NCBI GenBank assembly: GCA_026126025.1
Contig: JAHCJZ010000002.1
Location: 310,001 to 374,000 of the forward strand
DNA: 64,000 nt
From: Bauldia sp.
Lineage (GTDB): Bacteria; Pseudomonadota; Alphaproteobacteria; Rhizobiales; Kaistiaceae
Reading direction: 5' to 3'
Part shown: positions 50,176-60,511 of the stretch, in pieces
Layout: every line of letters starts with the position of its first letter
Numbering within the stretch: the stretch's first letter is position 1
Made by a program: the position numbers and the translations under genes
Notes under the pieces: generated by a model
The model's input: only the letters and a program-made list of their open reading frames with translations
Told to the model about the DNA's origin: nothing
Database searches by the model: none

Positions 50176-53100
50176 ATGGTGGACTTGCCGGTGGGGAGGT
50201 TGGTGACGCCGTTGCGTCGGGTATTCGTTCTCGTCAGCGCCCTCGCCGCATTGTGGATCGGATCGAACGCCGCCACGGCGTTCGAGGCTGTCGCCGTGTC
50301 GACCGACTCGCCGACCATCGACCTCACCGGCGCGGTCGACTTCCTCGTCGAGAATGCCGACTTCATCACCGTCTCCACCGCACCGGGTGCTGACGGCATC
50401 GTGCGCGCAATGCGCGTGCCGTCGGTCGACTCTGGCACCGCCATCTCGCGCTGGGTCGTCTTCGCCATTTCCAACACCGGCACGGTGCCGGTGGATCGCC
50501 TCCTGGTCGCGCCGCATTTCCGGCTGACCAATTCGGGCCTCTTCTGGCCCGACCTCGGCGGCTCGCGCGTCGCGCAGATCGCTACCAGCGAAGGCGAGCG
50601 CCCGGTTCCCGAACTGAGCCAGGAAGCCGACGTCTTCCCCATCACCATCAATCCGGGCGCGGTGGTGACCTTCGTCGCCGAGCTCCGGACAAGCGACCTC
50701 CCCCGGCTGATGCTGTGGGAGGAGGACGCCTACAAGGACTCGGTGAACAGCTACACGCTGTTCCGCGGCATCGTCCTCGGCATCTCCGGCCTGCTCGCCC
50801 TGATGCTGACCGTGGTGTTCGTGATCCGCGGCACCGCGCTCTTCCCGGCCGCGGCGTCGCTGGCGTGGTCGGTGCTCATCTATCTCTGCGTCGATTTCGG
50901 CTTCTGGAACCGGGTGATCCAGCTCCAGCCCGGCGAGGACCAGGTGTGGCGCGCGATATCGGAGGTGCTGCTCGCGGCGACGCTCCTCATCTTCGCCTAC
51001 ACCTATCTCCATCTCGGCCGCTGGCACGTCCGCTACCGCCACCTGACGCTGGGATGGCTGGCCGGCCTCGGCGTCCTCCTCGCCATCGGCCTCCTCGAGC
51101 CGTCGATCGCCGCGGGCATCGCCCGGTTCTCCTTCGGCCTGACCGCGATCATCAGCCTCGCCCTCGTGCTGCAGCTCGCCGGCCGCGGCTTCGACCGCGC
51201 AGTGATGCTGATCCCGGCCTGGGTGCTGCTCATCCTCTGGGTCGGCGCGGCGGGCCTGACGGTGGTGGGCGCCTTCGCCAGCGACATGATCCAGCCGGCG
51301 CTGGCCGCCGGCCTCGTGCTGGTCGTGCTCCTCGTCTCGTTCACCGTGATGCAGCACGCCTTCGCCGGCGGCACGGTGATCCAGGGGCCGATCGACGACA
51401 CCGAGCGCCGCGCCCTCGCCCTCGTCGGCGCCGGCGACATCGTCTGGGACTGGGACGTCGGCCGCGACCGGATCACGACCGGCCACGAAGCCGAGGAGCT
51501 GCTGGGGCTCGAGAAGGGCAAGCTGACGGCGCCGTCGCTCGACTGGATGGCGTTCATGCATCCGGCCGACCGCGACCGGTTCAAGGCGGTGCTCGACGCG
51601 ATGATTGAGATCCGCCGCGGCCGCATCAACCAGGACTTCCGCCTCCGCTCCGAGGACGGCCACTACCGCTGGTTCGTGCTGCGGGCGCGGCCGGTGCTGG
51701 GCGGCGACAACGAGGTGCTGCGCTGCGTCGGCACGCTCCTCGACATCACCGAGGCGCGGGTCGCCGAGGAGCGCCTGCTCCACGACGCGGTGCGCGACAA
51801 CCTCACCGGCCTTCCCAACCGGCAGCTCTTCCAGGACCGGCTCGACGGCGTGATGGCGCGCGCCAATGCCGAAGGCATCACCAAGCCGTCGGTGCTGGTG
51901 CTCAACCTCGACCGCTTCAAGCAGATCAACGACAGCTACGGCATATCGGTCGGCGACTCGGTGCTCCTCACCATTTCGCGCCGGCTCACCCGCCTCATCA
52001 AGGCGCAGGACACCCTTGCCCGCCTCGGCGGCGACCAGTTCGGCATCATGCTTTTGTCGGAGAGCCAGGCCGAGCAGATCGCGGTGTTCGCGGAATCGGT
52101 CCGCCGCGCGATCCGCAGCCCGATCGGCTTCGGCGACAAGGAAATCCTCGTCACCGCCTCGATCGGCATCGCCACGCCCGACGACAAGCACAAGCAGGAA
52201 TCGGACGATCTCGTGAAGGAAGCCGAGATCGGCATGTACCACGCCAAGCGGAGCGGCGGCGACCGCATCGAGGCATACCGGCCGGCGCTGCGCCAGGTCG
52301 GCAGCGACATGTCGTCGATGGAAGCGGACCTCAAACGCGCGCTCGGCCGCGAGGAGATCAAGGTCCTCTACCAGCCGGTCGTCAGCCTCTACGACCGCTC
52401 GATCGTCGGCTTCGAGGCGCTGGTCCGCTGGGACCATCCCAAGCACGGCCGGATCCCGCCGACCGACTTCCTGCCGCTGGCGGAGCGGAGCGGCCTCATC
52501 TCGCAGCTCGGCATGTTCGTGCTGGAGCGCGCCACCAAGCAGCTCGGCGACTGGCATCACGAGATGCGGATCCCGGTCCCGCCCTTCGTCTCGGTGAACA
52601 TTTCGAGCCGCGAGCTCCTCCGGCACGACCTGATCAACGACGTGAAGGGGCTCCTGGTGCGCACCAATGCCGAGCGCGGGTCGCTGAAGCTGGAGATCAC
52701 CGAAAGCCTGGTGATGGAGAACCCGGAATATTCCGCGCAGGTGCTGTCGCGGCTGCGCGAGCTCGGCGCCGGCCTTTCGCTCGACGATTTCGGCACCGGC
52801 TATTCGTCGCTCGCCTATCTGCAGCGCTTCCCGTTCGACACGCTGAAGATCGACAAGAGCTTCGTGCGCGGCCAGAACGGCGGACCGCGCGAGATCATCC
52901 TTCGCGCCATCGTCACCCTGGCGCACGACCTCGACATGGAGGTGGTGGCGGAAGGCCTCGAATCCGAGGACGAGCTGACCGAGCTCCTCGACCTCAATTG
53001 CGAGTATGCGCAGGGCTATCTGTTCGGCGCGCCGATGACCGCGACCGAGGCGACCAAGCTTCTCCTGCGCGAGAAGGACCAGGTGCCGGCCCTCACTTGA
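50176..53100 (+). CDS. membrane PAS-GGDEF-EAL protein with degenerate GGDEF
   Basis: A 974-residue signalling protein: signal/anchor (about 15-36), a periplasmic beta-rich sensor domain (about 38-190), seven or so membrane helices (about 195-400, 7TMR-like), a PAS domain (about 412-540), a diguanylate cyclase domain (about 545-700) and an EAL domain (about 715-960). The cyclase signature reads G-G-D-Q-F (618-622), so synthesis of c-di-GMP is doubtful. The EAL motif (747-749, GFEALVRW) and [10 protein letters not shown] (D870, D871) are intact, so c-di-GMP breakdown is expected. ATG at 50176 puts the signal at the N-terminus; the open frame upstream mirrors the GNAT gene. I recall EAL genes after rimJ in this order. 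Confidence 0.88.
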   Translation: MVDLPVGRLVTPLRRVFVLVSALAALWIGSNAATAFEAVAVSTDSPTIDLTGAVDFLVENADFITVSTAPGADGIVRAMRVPSVDSGTAISRWVVFAISNTGTVPVDRLLVAPHFRLTNSGLFWPDLGGSRVAQIATSEGERPVPELSQEADVFPITINPGAVVTFVAELRTSDLPRLMLWEEDAYKDSVNSYTLFRGIVLGISGLLALMLTVVFVIRGTALFPAAASLAWSVLIYLCVDFGFWNRVIQLQPGEDQVWRAISEVLLAATLLIFAYTYLHLGRWHVRYRHLTLGWLAGLGVLLAIGLLEPSIAAGIARFSFGLTAIISLALVLQLAGRGFDRAVMLIPAWVLLILWVGAAGLTVVGAFASDMIQPALAAGLVLVVLLVSFTVMQHAFAGGTVIQGPIDDTERRALALVGAGDIVWDWDVGRDRITTGHEAEELLGLEKGKLTAPSLDWMAFMHPADRDRFKAVLDAMIEIRRGRINQDFRLRSEDGHYRWFVLRARPVLGGDNEVLRCVGTLLDITEARVAEERLLHDAVRDNLTGLPNRQLFQDRLDGVMARANAEGITKPSVLVLNLDRFKQINDSYGISVGDSVLLTISRRLTRLIKAQDTLARLGGDQFGIMLLSESQAEQIAVFAESVRRAIRSPIGFGDKEILVTASIGIATPDDKHKQESDDLVKEAEIGMYHAKRSGGDRIEAYRPALRQVGSDMSSMEADLKRALGREEIKVLYQPVVSLYDRSIVGFEALVRWDHPKHGRIPPTDFLPLAERSGLISQLGMFVLERATKQLGDWHHEMRIPVPPFVSVNISSRELLRHDLINDVKGLLVRTNAERGSLKLEITESLVMENPEYSAQVLSRLRELGAGLSLDDFGTGYSSLAYLQRFPFDTLKIDKSFVRGQNGGPREIILRAIVTLAHDLDMEVVAEGLESEDELTELLDLNCEYAQGYLFGAPMTATEATKLLLREKDQVPALT

Positions 53101-53161
53101 CAGGCGGGGGACGGCACGCCAAGTCCGGCGGGCTTCGGAAGCCGTCGAGCCCCCAGGCAGC

Positions 53162-54115
53162 ATGACCGCCAAACCGCCCCTCGAGATCCTGCTTTGCGCC
53201 CCGCGCGGCTTCTGCGCCGGCGTCGACCGCGCGATCCAGATCGTGGAGTTGGCGCTGAAGCGCTATGGGCCCCCGGTCTACGTGCGCCACGAGATCGTCC
53301 ACAACCGCTTCGTGGTCGACAGCCTCAAGGCGAAGGGCGCGGTATTCGTCGAGGAGCTCGACGAGATTCCCGAGACCACGCAGCCGGTCGTCTTCTCGGC
53401 GCATGGTGTGGCCAAGGCGGTGCCGGAGGCGGCGCGCGCGCGCAACCTCTTCCAGCTCGACGCCACCTGCCCGCTCGTCACCAAGGTGCACCGCGAGGCG
53501 GAGATTCATTTCAAGCGCGGCCGCGAGATCGTGCTGATCGGCCATGCCGGTCACCCCGAGGTCACCGGCACGATGGGCCAGCTGCCGCCGGGAGCGGTCG
53601 CGCTGGTGCAGACCGTGGACGAGGCGCGCGTCTTTGCGCCGCGCGACCCCGAGGCGCTCGCCTACATCACCCAGACGACGCTGTCGGTCGCCGACACAGC
53701 CGAGATCGTCGCCGTCCTCCAGCAGCGCTTCCCGGCGATCGTCGGCCCGCATCGCGAGGATATCTGCTACGCCACCACCAACCGCCAGGAGGCGGTGAGC
53801 CGGGTCGCGCCGCAGGTCGATGCGATGGTGGTGGTCGGGGCGCCGAACTCCTCCAACTCGCAGCGCCTCAAGGAGGTCGCCGAGCGGGCAGGCTGCAAGG
53901 TCTCGGTCCTGATCCAGCGCGCCGACGAGCTCGACTGGTCGCTGTTCGACGGCATCCGGAAGCTCGGGATCACTGCCGGCGCGTCGGCGCCCGAAGTGCT
54001 GGTCGAGGAAGTGGTGGACGCCTTCGCCGCCCGGTTCGCGGTCACCGTCAACCTGGTGTCGACCGCCGAGGAATCGATCGCCTTCAACCTGCCCCGCGAG
54101 CTGCGGGTCGCATGA
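53162..54115 (+). CDS. ispH: 4-hydroxy-3-methylbut-2-enyl diphosphate reductase
   Basis: A 317-residue iron-sulfur reductase, the last step of the non-mevalonate isoprenoid pathway, making IPP and DMAPP. Cluster ligands lie in [29 protein letters not shown] and the later AGCKV region; the substrate-binding SSNSQRLKE motif is present. It is followed by thrB and rnhA, the order usual in this group. Confidence 0.95.
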   Translation: MTAKPPLEILLCAPRGFCAGVDRAIQIVELALKRYGPPVYVRHEIVHNRFVVDSLKAKGAVFVEELDEIPETTQPVVFSAHGVAKAVPEAARARNLFQLDATCPLVTKVHREAEIHFKRGREIVLIGHAGHPEVTGTMGQLPPGAVALVQTVDEARVFAPRDPEALAYITQTTLSVADTAEIVAVLQQRFPAIVGPHREDICYATTNRQEAVSRVAPQVDAMVVVGAPNSSNSQRLKEVAERAGCKVSVLIQRADELDWSLFDGIRKLGITAGASAPEVLVEEVVDAFAARFAVTVNLVSTAEESIAFNLPRELRVA

Positions 54116-54135
54116 CCCGCGCCTGAGCCGATCCC

Positions 54136-55101
54136 ATGGCGGTCTATACCGAGATCAGCAGCGACGAGCTGGCGGCGTTCGTGGCCGGCTACGACATAGG
54201 CACGGTGCTGTCGGTGAAGGGGATCGCCGAGGGCGTCGAGAACTCCAACTTCCTCCTCGTCACCGAGAAGGGCCCCTTCATCCTCACGCTCTACGAGAAG
54301 CGGGTCGACGCGGACGACCTCCCCTTCTTCCTCGGCCTGATGGAGCATCTCGCGGCGAAGGGCATCCCCTGCCCGCTCCCGGTCAGGGACCGGGCGGGCA
54401 GCGCGCTCGGCACCGTCGCCGGCCGGCCGGCGGCCATCATCACCTTCCTCTCCGGCGTCTGGATCCGGCGGCCGCGGCGCGAACACTGCGCGGCGCTCGG
54501 CGCGGCGCTCGCCGGCCTCCATCTCGCCGCCGCCGATTTCCCGCTGAGCCGGCCCAACGCCCTTTCCGTCGCCGGGTGGCGGAAGCTCTTCGAGGCGTCG
54601 GCGCCGCGGGCGGACGAAGTCGTGCCCGGCCTTGCCGCCGAGATCGCCGGCGAGCTCGCCGCGATCGAGAAGGCCTGGCCGGCCAGCCTGCCGTCGGGCG
54701 TGATCCATGCCGACCTCTTCCCCGATAATGTCTTCTTCCTCGGCGACCGGCTGTCGGGGCTGATCGACTTCTATTTCGCCTGCAACGACATGCTGGCCTA
54801 CGACATCGCGGTCTGCATCAATTCGTGGTGCTTCGAGCCCGACGATTCGCTCAACGTCACCAAGGCGAAGGCGCTCCTCGACGGCTACGTCCGGGTGCGA
54901 CCGTTGGGCGCGGACGAGATCGCGGCGCTGCCGCTCCTCTGCCGCGGCTCGGCGCTCCGCTTCCTGCTGACGCGCCTCCATGACTGGCTCAACGTGCCGC
55001 CCGGCGCGCTGGTCGTGCCCAAGAACCCGCGCGAATATCTCAACAAGCTCCGCTTCCACCAGCGGGCGCGGAGCGCCGCCGCCTACGGCCTCTCGGCGTG
55101 A
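54136..55101 (+). CDS. thrB: homoserine kinase
   Basis: A 321-residue kinase of the choline-kinase/APH fold (not the GHMP type), which phosphorylates homoserine for threonine synthesis. The catalytic loop is [14 protein letters not shown] and the metal-binding segment is [11 protein letters not shown]. The N-terminus [16 protein letters not shown] fits family members. It overlaps rnhA by GTGA and shares the pathway with thrC at 46.8 kb. Confidence 0.93.
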   Translation: MAVYTEISSDELAAFVAGYDIGTVLSVKGIAEGVENSNFLLVTEKGPFILTLYEKRVDADDLPFFLGLMEHLAAKGIPCPLPVRDRAGSALGTVAGRPAAIITFLSGVWIRRPRREHCAALGAALAGLHLAAADFPLSRPNALSVAGWRKLFEASAPRADEVVPGLAAEIAGELAAIEKAWPASLPSGVIHADLFPDNVFFLGDRLSGLIDFYFACNDMLAYDIAVCINSWCFEPDDSLNVTKAKALLDGYVRVRPLGADEIAALPLLCRGSALRFLLTRLHDWLNVPPGALVVPKNPREYLNKLRFHQRARSAAAYGLSA

Positions 55102-55556
55102 CGGCGGGCCGCGTCACGATCTGGACCGACGGTGCGTGCTCGGGGAATCCCGGCCCCGGCGGCTGGGGCGCGGTGCTGATCTGGAACGGTCATGAGCGCG
55201 AGCTGTCGGGCGGCGAGCGCGAAACCACCAACAACCGCATGGAGCTGATGGCAGCGATCTCGGCGCTGGAGTCGCTGAACCGGCCGGTCGCCGTCGACCT
55301 CTACACCGACTCCCAGTATGTGCGCGGCGGCATCACGCAATGGCTGGCGCAGTGGAAGCGCAACGACTGGCGCACGGCCGACCGCAAGCCGGTGAAGAAT
55401 GTCGACCTGTGGCAGCGCCTCGACGCCGCCCGCCAGCGCCACGACATCGCCTGGCACTGGGTGCGCGGCCACGCCGGGACCGAAGGCAACGAACGCGCCG
55501 ACGCCCTCGCCCGCGCGGGCATGGCGCCGTTCAAGCTGGCCCGGAACAGATCGTAA
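55098..55556 (+). CDS. rnhA: ribonuclease HI
   Basis: A 152-residue nuclease that degrades the RNA of RNA-DNA hybrids. The catalytic acidic residues are in [39 protein letters not shown] and NERADALAR. The GTG start overlaps the thrB stop (GTGA), giving coupled translation. It is convergent with the DsbD-alpha-like gene, with a class B repeat pair between. Confidence 0.95.
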   Translation: MTAGRVTIWTDGACSGNPGPGGWGAVLIWNGHERELSGGERETTNNRMELMAAISALESLNRPVAVDLYTDSQYVRGGITQWLAQWKRNDWRTADRKPVKNVDLWQRLDAARQRHDIAWHWVRGHAGTEGNERADALARAGMAPFKLARNRS

Positions 55557-55560
55557 CCGC

Positions 55561-55679
55561 CGTCCTTCGAGGCCCGGCTTCGCCGGGCACCTCAGGATGA
55601 GGTCAATTGTTGGCTTGCGCGAGCATACACTCCTCCGACCTCATCCTGAGGTGCGAGCGAAGCGAGCCTCGAAGGATGG
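55561..55679. repeat. extragenic palindromic repeat pair, class B (second copy)
   Basis: The first unit (CCTTCGAGG, hairpin GCCCGGC-TTC-GCCGGGC, ACCTCAGGATGAGG) is followed after about 40 bases by a facing one (CGACCTCATCCTGAGG, TGCGAGCGAAGCGAG, CCTCGAAGGATGG). It is the mirror of the pair at 28800-28902. It fills the gap between convergent rnhA and the DsbD-alpha-like gene. Confidence 0.8.
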
Positions 55680-55700
55680 CCGCGAGCTCCGCGCCCGAGG

Positions 55701-56522
55701 CTATTCCACGACCAGCGTCTGCTCGATCGCCTCGCGGCCGGACGCCACTGTGAGGCGGAGCGCCTCGCCGACGAGCACGGCGTCGTCCTCCAGCCGCTCC
55801 AGCATGAAGGCGAAGGTGACGCGGTCGCCGTGGGCGGCGATGCGGTAGGCGGTCATCGGGTACCAGCCTTCCGGCGCCTCGACGAACAGCTCGGCCTGCG
55901 GGCGCGGCGCCGTCAGGGTCGCGGTGAAGCCGACAAGGGCGCCCTCGCCGAGGCGGACGAGGCGGTCCACGGCGAAGACGCGTTCGCGCGGCGGGCCGGG
56001 AAGGCGCGCGGCCGCGAGCTGGATGATCGACGCGACCTGGGGGTCAAAATCGTTGGGCGCGAGCGCGACCTCCGCTTCGAGCCGCATCGGGATGCAGATC
56101 GTCTCGCAGACGCCGAGCTCCATCGCGACGCGAAGCGTGATCGGCGCACCGCCCACGGCCGGTTCGACGGCGACCGGCAGGATGACGCGATCCTCATAGA
56201 CATTGGTGATCGAAACGCCGTCGTCGTAGCGGCGGGGGGCGGGGAAGCCGACGGTGGCGCTCGCGACGTTCACCGAGCCGGAGAAGTCGAAGGTCGGCGC
56301 AAGGCCGCCTTCGCCAGGCACGCGCCAGTAGGTCTTCCAGCCGGGGTCGAGCGCGATCTCGATCGCCGCCCGGGGGACGCCGGTATCGTCGATGCTCGCG
56401 ATCAGGCGAACGCCGACATGCGGCTCCTCGGCCCAGAGGCCCATGGCCGCCAATGCGGCCAGCGGCAGCAGCGGGACGGCGGCGAGGGCAAGGAGGAGAG
56501 AGCGAAACGAAATAGGAGCCAT
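55701..56522 (-). CDS. exported DsbD-alpha-like protein
   Basis: A 273-residue protein with a signal peptide or anchor (about 8-28) and an N-terminal DsbD-type immunoglobulin-like domain: DPGWKTYWRVPGEGGLAP, NVYEDRVILPVAVEP and LGVCETICIPMRLEA with a C139-x3-C143 pair. The membrane and thioredoxin parts of full DsbD are absent, so it may accept or pass electrons in the periplasm together with a separate partner. I recall it as a stand-alone gene beside yqgE in Hyphomicrobiales. The ATG at 56522 has no strong ribosome site. Confidence 0.75.
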   Translation of the reverse strand: MAPISFRSLLLALAAVPLLPLAALAAMGLWAEEPHVGVRLIASIDDTGVPRAAIEIALDPGWKTYWRVPGEGGLAPTFDFSGSVNVASATVGFPAPRRYDDGVSITNVYEDRVILPVAVEPAVGGAPITLRVAMELGVCETICIPMRLEAEVALAPNDFDPQVASIIQLAAARLPGPPRERVFAVDRLVRLGEGALVGFTATLTAPRPQAELFVEAPEGWYPMTAYRIAAHGDRVTFAFMLERLEDDAVLVGEALRLTVASGREAIEQTLVVE

Positions 56523-56611
56523 CAACGTTGATCTAACCGTCAATGCGGGCGCGATCACGACGGTTCGCCGGCCGCGTTCCATTTTGCCGGGCTCGTGCTA
56601 GGATTCCTACC

Positions 56612-57220
56612 ATGCCTCGGTTCTCAAGGCCCTCGGGCGGCGACGGCTATCTGGAAGGGCAGGTGCTGATCGCGATGCCCGGCATGTCCGATCCCCGGTT
56701 CCAGCGCGCGGTGATCTATGTCTGCGCGCATTCGCCCGAGGGCGCGATGGGCATCCGGATCAACCAGGCGGCGCCGCGGCTGACCTTCTCGCAAGTGCTG
56801 GAGCAGCTCGACATGCTGCCGGAGGGCGAGGCGATCAACCTGCCGCCGCCGGCGGCCGAGGTTCCGGTCCATCGCGGCGGCCCGGTCGAGACCGGGCGCG
56901 GCTTCGTCCTCCACAGCGCCGACTACGTCATCGACCGCTCGACGCTGATCATCGGCGAGGATGTCTGCCTCACCGCGACGCTCGATATCCTGCGCGCCAT
57001 CGCCGCCGGCACCGGCCCGCGCAACGCGCTCCTCGCGCTCGGCTATGCCGGCTGGGGACCGGGCCAACTGGAGGGCGAACTGCAGGCCAATGGCTGGCTG
57101 TCCTGCCCGGGCGATCCGGGCCTCGTTTTCGATCCCGACCTCGATTCCAAGTACGAGCGCGCGCTCGGCCTGATCGGGGTCAATCCTGGAATGCTGTCGA
57201 GCCTGTCCGGACACGCCTGA
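56612..57220 (+). CDS. YqgE/AlgH (UPF0301) family protein
   Basis: A 202-residue cytoplasmic protein of a widespread family with unsettled function. It shows [52 protein letters not shown] and the C-terminal [14 protein letters not shown], all diagnostic. ATG at 56612 has AGGA upstream; the open frame before it is basic and unlike the family. It is divergent from the DsbD-alpha-like gene and 10 bases before the membrane protein gene. Confidence 0.9.
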   Translation: MPRFSRPSGGDGYLEGQVLIAMPGMSDPRFQRAVIYVCAHSPEGAMGIRINQAAPRLTFSQVLEQLDMLPEGEAINLPPPAAEVPVHRGGPVETGRGFVLHSADYVIDRSTLIIGEDVCLTATLDILRAIAAGTGPRNALLALGYAGWGPGQLEGELQANGWLSCPGDPGLVFDPDLDSKYERALGLIGVNPGMLSSLSGHA

Positions 57221-57230
57221 GGGGGGCGCG

Positions 57231-57602
57231 ATGATCGGTGTTGCCTGGGTCGGCGCCGCGATCCTGATCGGGGTCGCGGTCTTGCAGACCGTGCTCGCGC
57301 TGGGGGCACCCTATGGCGGCGTCGCCTGGGGCGGCCGGCGGAAGGGCAAATTGCCCTGGTACCTCCGGGTCGCCAGCGCGATCGCCGTCCCGCTCCTCCT
57401 CGGCTTCGCCTATGTCATCCTCGCGCGCGCCGGCGTCTTCGGCGAATCCGAGCAGCGCGTGCCGGCTTTCGTGGTCGCCGCCGTGCTGACGCTCAACGTC
57501 GTCGGCAATTTCGCGTCGCAGAGCTTCATCGAGCGCTGGGTGCTCGGGCCGCTGGCGGTCGTCGCCGCCGTCGCGGCGTGGCTGGTCGCGATCTGGGGCT
57601 AG
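57231..57602 (+). CDS. small multi-pass membrane protein of unknown function
   Basis: A 123-residue protein with four likely helices: VAWVGAAILIGVAVLQTVLALG, VASAIAVPLLLGFAYVILA, FVVAAVLTLNVVGNFAS and LGPLAVVAAVAAWLVAIWG. I do not recognise a named family. It lies 10 bases after yqgE, so probably in the same transcript, and its stop shares CTAG with surf1 on the other strand. Confidence 0.7.
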   Translation: MIGVAWVGAAILIGVAVLQTVLALGAPYGGVAWGGRRKGKLPWYLRVASAIAVPLLLGFAYVILARAGVFGESEQRVPAFVVAAVLTLNVVGNFASQSFIERWVLGPLAVVAAVAAWLVAIWG

Positions 57603-58366
57603 CCCGCCTGCCTGCGCCGCTGCGCGCGGACGTAGACCAGGAACACGGCCACCAGCGCCACCGCAAGGCCGTACCAGGTCACGGCGTATTGGAGGTGGTT
57701 GTTGGGGAAGGTGACGGTGGTCTCGCCCCCTTGCGGGAGGCCGTCGGGCAGGGTCGGGTCGAAAGCGGCGTCGATGTAATAGGGCGCGACGCGGTCCGCC
57801 GGGAGGCCGAGCGCGGCGGCGACGGCGGCGGGATCGCGGGTGAACCAGAGATTGCCCTCCGGATCGTCGGCCGGGGTGAAGGCGTTCCGGCCCTGCGGCG
57901 GGCGGAGGAGTCCGGTAACCGCCACCTCGCCTTCGACCTGGCCGGCGGCGCGGGTCGCCGGGTTCTTGCGGTCCGCCGGGACGAAGCCGCGATTGACGAT
58001 GACCCACCAGCCGTCGGCGGTCTGAAGCGGCGTCAGGATGAAATAGCCCTGCCCGCCATGGCGGCCATGCGGCTCCGACAGCGAGGCGAAGGAGTGCGCC
58101 TCGCCGGCGTGGTCGAACACGCCGCTGGCGGTCACCGGCAGGTAATCGGCGGCGTCGAGATCGAGCGCCGGCCAGGTATCGGGGCCGGGCGCGGCGACCG
58201 GCGGCAGCGCGGTTCGCGTCTCGACCCGCTCGATCAGGTCCTGCTTCCAGGCGAGCCGTTCGAGCTGCCAGGTGCCGAGGCCGATCAGGATCGCGGTGCC
58301 GACGACCGCTCCGATGGTGAGAAGGAGGAGGCGCCGGCGCGGGGCAGCCGCCGGGGCGGCGGTCAC
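57599..58366 (-). CDS. SURF1-family cytochrome oxidase assembly protein
   Basis: A 255-residue protein with membrane helices at both ends (LLLLTIGAVVGTAILIGLGTWQ and YAVTWYGLAVALVAVFLVYV) and a periplasmic middle part, as in SURF1/Shy1, which helps insert heme a into subunit I. GTWQLERLAWKQDLI and VNRGFVPAD are conserved. The GTG start overlaps the DUF983 stop. It is the last gene of the oxidase operon. Confidence 0.92.
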   Translation of the reverse strand: MTAAPAAAPRRRLLLLTIGAVVGTAILIGLGTWQLERLAWKQDLIERVETRTALPPVAAPGPDTWPALDLDAADYLPVTASGVFDHAGEAHSFASLSEPHGRHGGQGYFILTPLQTADGWWVIVNRGFVPADRKNPATRAAGQVEGEVAVTGLLRPPQGRNAFTPADDPEGNLWFTRDPAAVAAALGLPADRVAPYYIDAAFDPTLPDGLPQGGETTVTFPNNHLQYAVTWYGLAVALVAVFLVYVRAQRRRQAG

Positions 58367-58752
58367 TCGTCCGCCAGCCGGCCTTCAGCCGCCTTGTGAC
58401 GGAACTGCTGGCCGATGAACCAGCCCTTCAGCGGGCGAAGCATGCCGAACGATAGGATGAGGACGAGCGGGATCCACACCACCATGTGCACCCAGTAGGG
58501 CGGGTGGACGGCGAACTCGACCACCAAGGCGAGGCCGACGACGAGGAAGCCGACGATGAGGATGATGAAGACCGCCGGCCCGTCGCCGGCATCGGTGAAG
58601 CCGTAGTCGAGGCCGCATTCGGAGCAGGAATCCCGGGTGGTCAGGTAGCCCGCGAAGAGCTTGCCCTTGCCGCAGCGCGGGCAGCGGCCCCTGAAGCCGG
58701 CGCCGGACGCGGAGACCCCGGGATAGGACCCCGCACTGGAAGATGGGTTCAT
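58363..58752 (-). CDS. DUF983 membrane protein with zinc-ribbon-like N-terminus
   Basis: A 129-residue protein with a possible zinc-binding site, CPRCGKGKLF (residues 24-33) and CSECGLDY (43-50), then two membrane helices (AVFIILIVGFLVVGLALVVE and VVWIPLVLILSFGML). The family is standard in alphaproteobacterial aa3 oxidase operons and may act in assembly. It lies between ctaE and surf1, overlapping the latter. Confidence 0.9.
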   Translation of the reverse strand: MNPSSSAGSYPGVSASGAGFRGRCPRCGKGKLFAGYLTTRDSCSECGLDYGFTDAGDGPAVFIILIVGFLVVGLALVVEFAVHPPYWVHMVVWIPLVLILSFGMLRPLKGWFIGQQFRHKAAEGRLADE

Positions 58753-58799
58753 CGGGTTCCGGCCGCGACGCGCGTGGCGCCGCGGCCGGCCTCACTGAG

Positions 58800-59633
58800 C
58801 TAGTGGTAGGTGGCGCCCCAGCCACCCCAGACGTAGATGAAGAAGAACAGGAAGATCCACACCACGTCGACGAAGTGCCAGTACCAGGCCGCGGCCTGGA
58901 AGCCGAAATGCTGCTGCGGCGTGAAGTGACCCCGCAGCGCCCGGAAGAGGCAGACCAGAAGGAAGATCGTGCCGATCAGGACGTGGGCGCCGTGGAAGCC
59001 GGTCGCCATGAAGAAGGTCGAGCCGTAGATGCCGCCGCCGAACGAGAACGCCGCGTTGGAGTACTCGTAGATCTGGACCGCGGTGAAGGTCGCGCCGAGC
59101 GCGATGGTCAGCACCAGGCCCCAGATCAGGCCGCGGCGGTCGTTGTGGATGAGCGCATGGTGCGCCCAGGTGACCGTCGTGCCCGAGGTGAGGAGGATCA
59201 GCGTGTTGAGGAGCGGCAGATGCCACGGGTCGAACACCGTGGTGCCTTCCGGCGGCCAGACGCCTCCGGTGAAGGCGACGCGCGCGACCTGGACCGGATC
59301 GTCGGGGTTGAGGCTCGCGTCGAAGAACGCCCAGAACCACGCGACGAAGAACATCACCTCGGAGGCGATGAAGAGGATCATGCCGTAGCGCAGATGCAGC
59401 TGCACCACCGGCGTGTGGTGGCCGGTATGGGCCTCGTCGATGACGTCCCGCCACCAGACCCAGAATGTGTAGAAGACGCCCAGGAAGCCCGGGACCATCC
59501 ACAAAATGCTGCTGCCGTGCATGTAGGAGATGAAGCCCAGCGCCAGCGCCAGCGCCGAGATTGCACCCACCGCCGGCCACGGGCTGGGGTTCACCAGATG
59601 GTAGTCGTGATGCTGTGCGTGAGCCTCAGCCAT
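58800..59633 (-). CDS. ctaE: cytochrome c oxidase subunit III
   Basis: A 277-residue subunit with seven expected membrane helices. The segments HHDYHLVNPSPWPAVGAISA, RDVIDEAHTGHHTPVV, FFVAWFWAFFDASLNP and the C-terminal FQAAAWYWHFVDVVWIFLF are characteristic. It completes the catalytic core with CtaC and CtaD in the inner membrane. It precedes DUF983 and surf1. Confidence 0.96.
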   Translation of the reverse strand: MAEAHAQHHDYHLVNPSPWPAVGAISALALALGFISYMHGSSILWMVPGFLGVFYTFWVWWRDVIDEAHTGHHTPVVQLHLRYGMILFIASEVMFFVAWFWAFFDASLNPDDPVQVARVAFTGGVWPPEGTTVFDPWHLPLLNTLILLTSGTTVTWAHHALIHNDRRGLIWGLVLTIALGATFTAVQIYEYSNAAFSFGGGIYGSTFFMATGFHGAHVLIGTIFLLVCLFRALRGHFTPQQHFGFQAAAWYWHFVDVVWIFLFFFIYVWGGWGATYH

Positions 59634-59712
59634 ACTTGTTGTCTCCGCTCAATCCCCCCGCCGGGCGGCGACGCCCCGGCAGTCAAACCTTCCGCCCGCC
59701 GCCGGGCCAGTC

Positions 59713-60327
59713 CTATCCTCCGGCAGGGGCCGGCGCCAATGCGACAGGTTCGCTCGGCGTACCGGTAGCCGGGTAAAACGTGTACGACAAGGTGATCGTG
59801 TCGATAAAATCCAGCGTCGGATCGTCCGCGATCCGCGGGTCGACATAGAACAGCACCGGCATGTCGACGCCCTCGCCGGCCGCGAGCGTCTGCTCGTTGA
59901 AGCAGAAGCAGGAAATCTTCATGAAGTAGCCGCCGGCCTGGGTCGGCGTGACGTTGAAGACCGCCGTTCCGGTGGTGGCGATGTCGGCTTCGTTCTCGGC
60001 GCGATAGGCGACCTCGGTGGCCTCGCCGAGCCGGACGGTGACGCTACGCTGCTCGGGCTGGAACGACCACGGCAGGGTCGACGCGATGTTGGCGTCGAAC
60101 TGGACCTTGATGGTGCGGTCGAGGATGCGGTCAGGCGCGGCGTCGGCGACCTGCGTCGTGCCGCCGAAGCCGGTAACCTCGCAGAACAGGCGGTAGAGCG
60201 GGACGGCCGCGAAGGAGAGGCCGACCATGCCGAAGACGACGCCGACGACGATGAGGCCGGTGAGGCCCTTCCTGCGGGGTCTGGCCTCGGTCGGCTGTGC
60301 TTCTGATCCGCGCGGCGAGTCGGTCAT
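59713..60327 (-). CDS. ctaG: cytochrome c oxidase assembly protein CtaG (Cox11)
   Basis: A 204-residue protein with one N-terminal membrane helix (TGLIVVGVVFGMVGLSFAAVP) and a periplasmic Ig-like domain with the copper-binding C-F-C-F motif in KISCFCFNEQTL. It delivers copper to the CuB site of subunit I. The first cysteine after the helix (LFCEVTGFGG) is also conserved. One base separates it from the CoxF-like gene. Confidence 0.95.
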   Translation of the reverse strand: MTDSPRGSEAQPTEARPRRKGLTGLIVVGVVFGMVGLSFAAVPLYRLFCEVTGFGGTTQVADAAPDRILDRTIKVQFDANIASTLPWSFQPEQRSVTVRLGEATEVAYRAENEADIATTGTAVFNVTPTQAGGYFMKISCFCFNEQTLAAGEGVDMPVLFYVDPRIADDPTLDFIDTITLSYTFYPATGTPSEPVALAPAPAGG

Positions 60328-60328
60328 C

Positions 60329-60511
60329 TCACAGCGACGGGTCGACCGCCGTGGAAGCGAGCTTCACCATGGTGATGACGTAGAAGAGGACGACGAGCCC
60401 GGCGAGGATGACCGCGATCGCGATCGACCGGCTGCGCCGGCGGCGACGCTGATCGTCGGTCAGGGTGATCCGCTCGTCGGGCGACGACATGGCGACCTGC
60501 TCCACCGCCAT
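60329..60511 (-). CDS. small single-helix protein between ctaB and ctaG (CoxF-like)
   Basis: A 60-residue protein with a basic cytoplasmic N-terminus (DDQRRRRRSRS) and one membrane helix (IAIAVILAGLVVLFYVITMVKL). Its place in the operon is that of CoxF, a small protein of unknown role in Hyphomicrobiales oxidase clusters. The ATG overlaps the ctaB stop (TGATG); a second ATG seven codons on (MSSPDER) is possible. Confidence 0.75.
   Translation of the reverse strand: MAVEQVAMSSPDERITLTDDQRRRRRSRSIAIAVILAGLVVLFYVITMVKLASTAVDPSL

Noticed and set aside
50149-53172. 1007-codon open frame on the minus strand
   Set aside because: It is antisense to the GGDEF/EAL gene, with a low-complexity acidic/His-rich translation.
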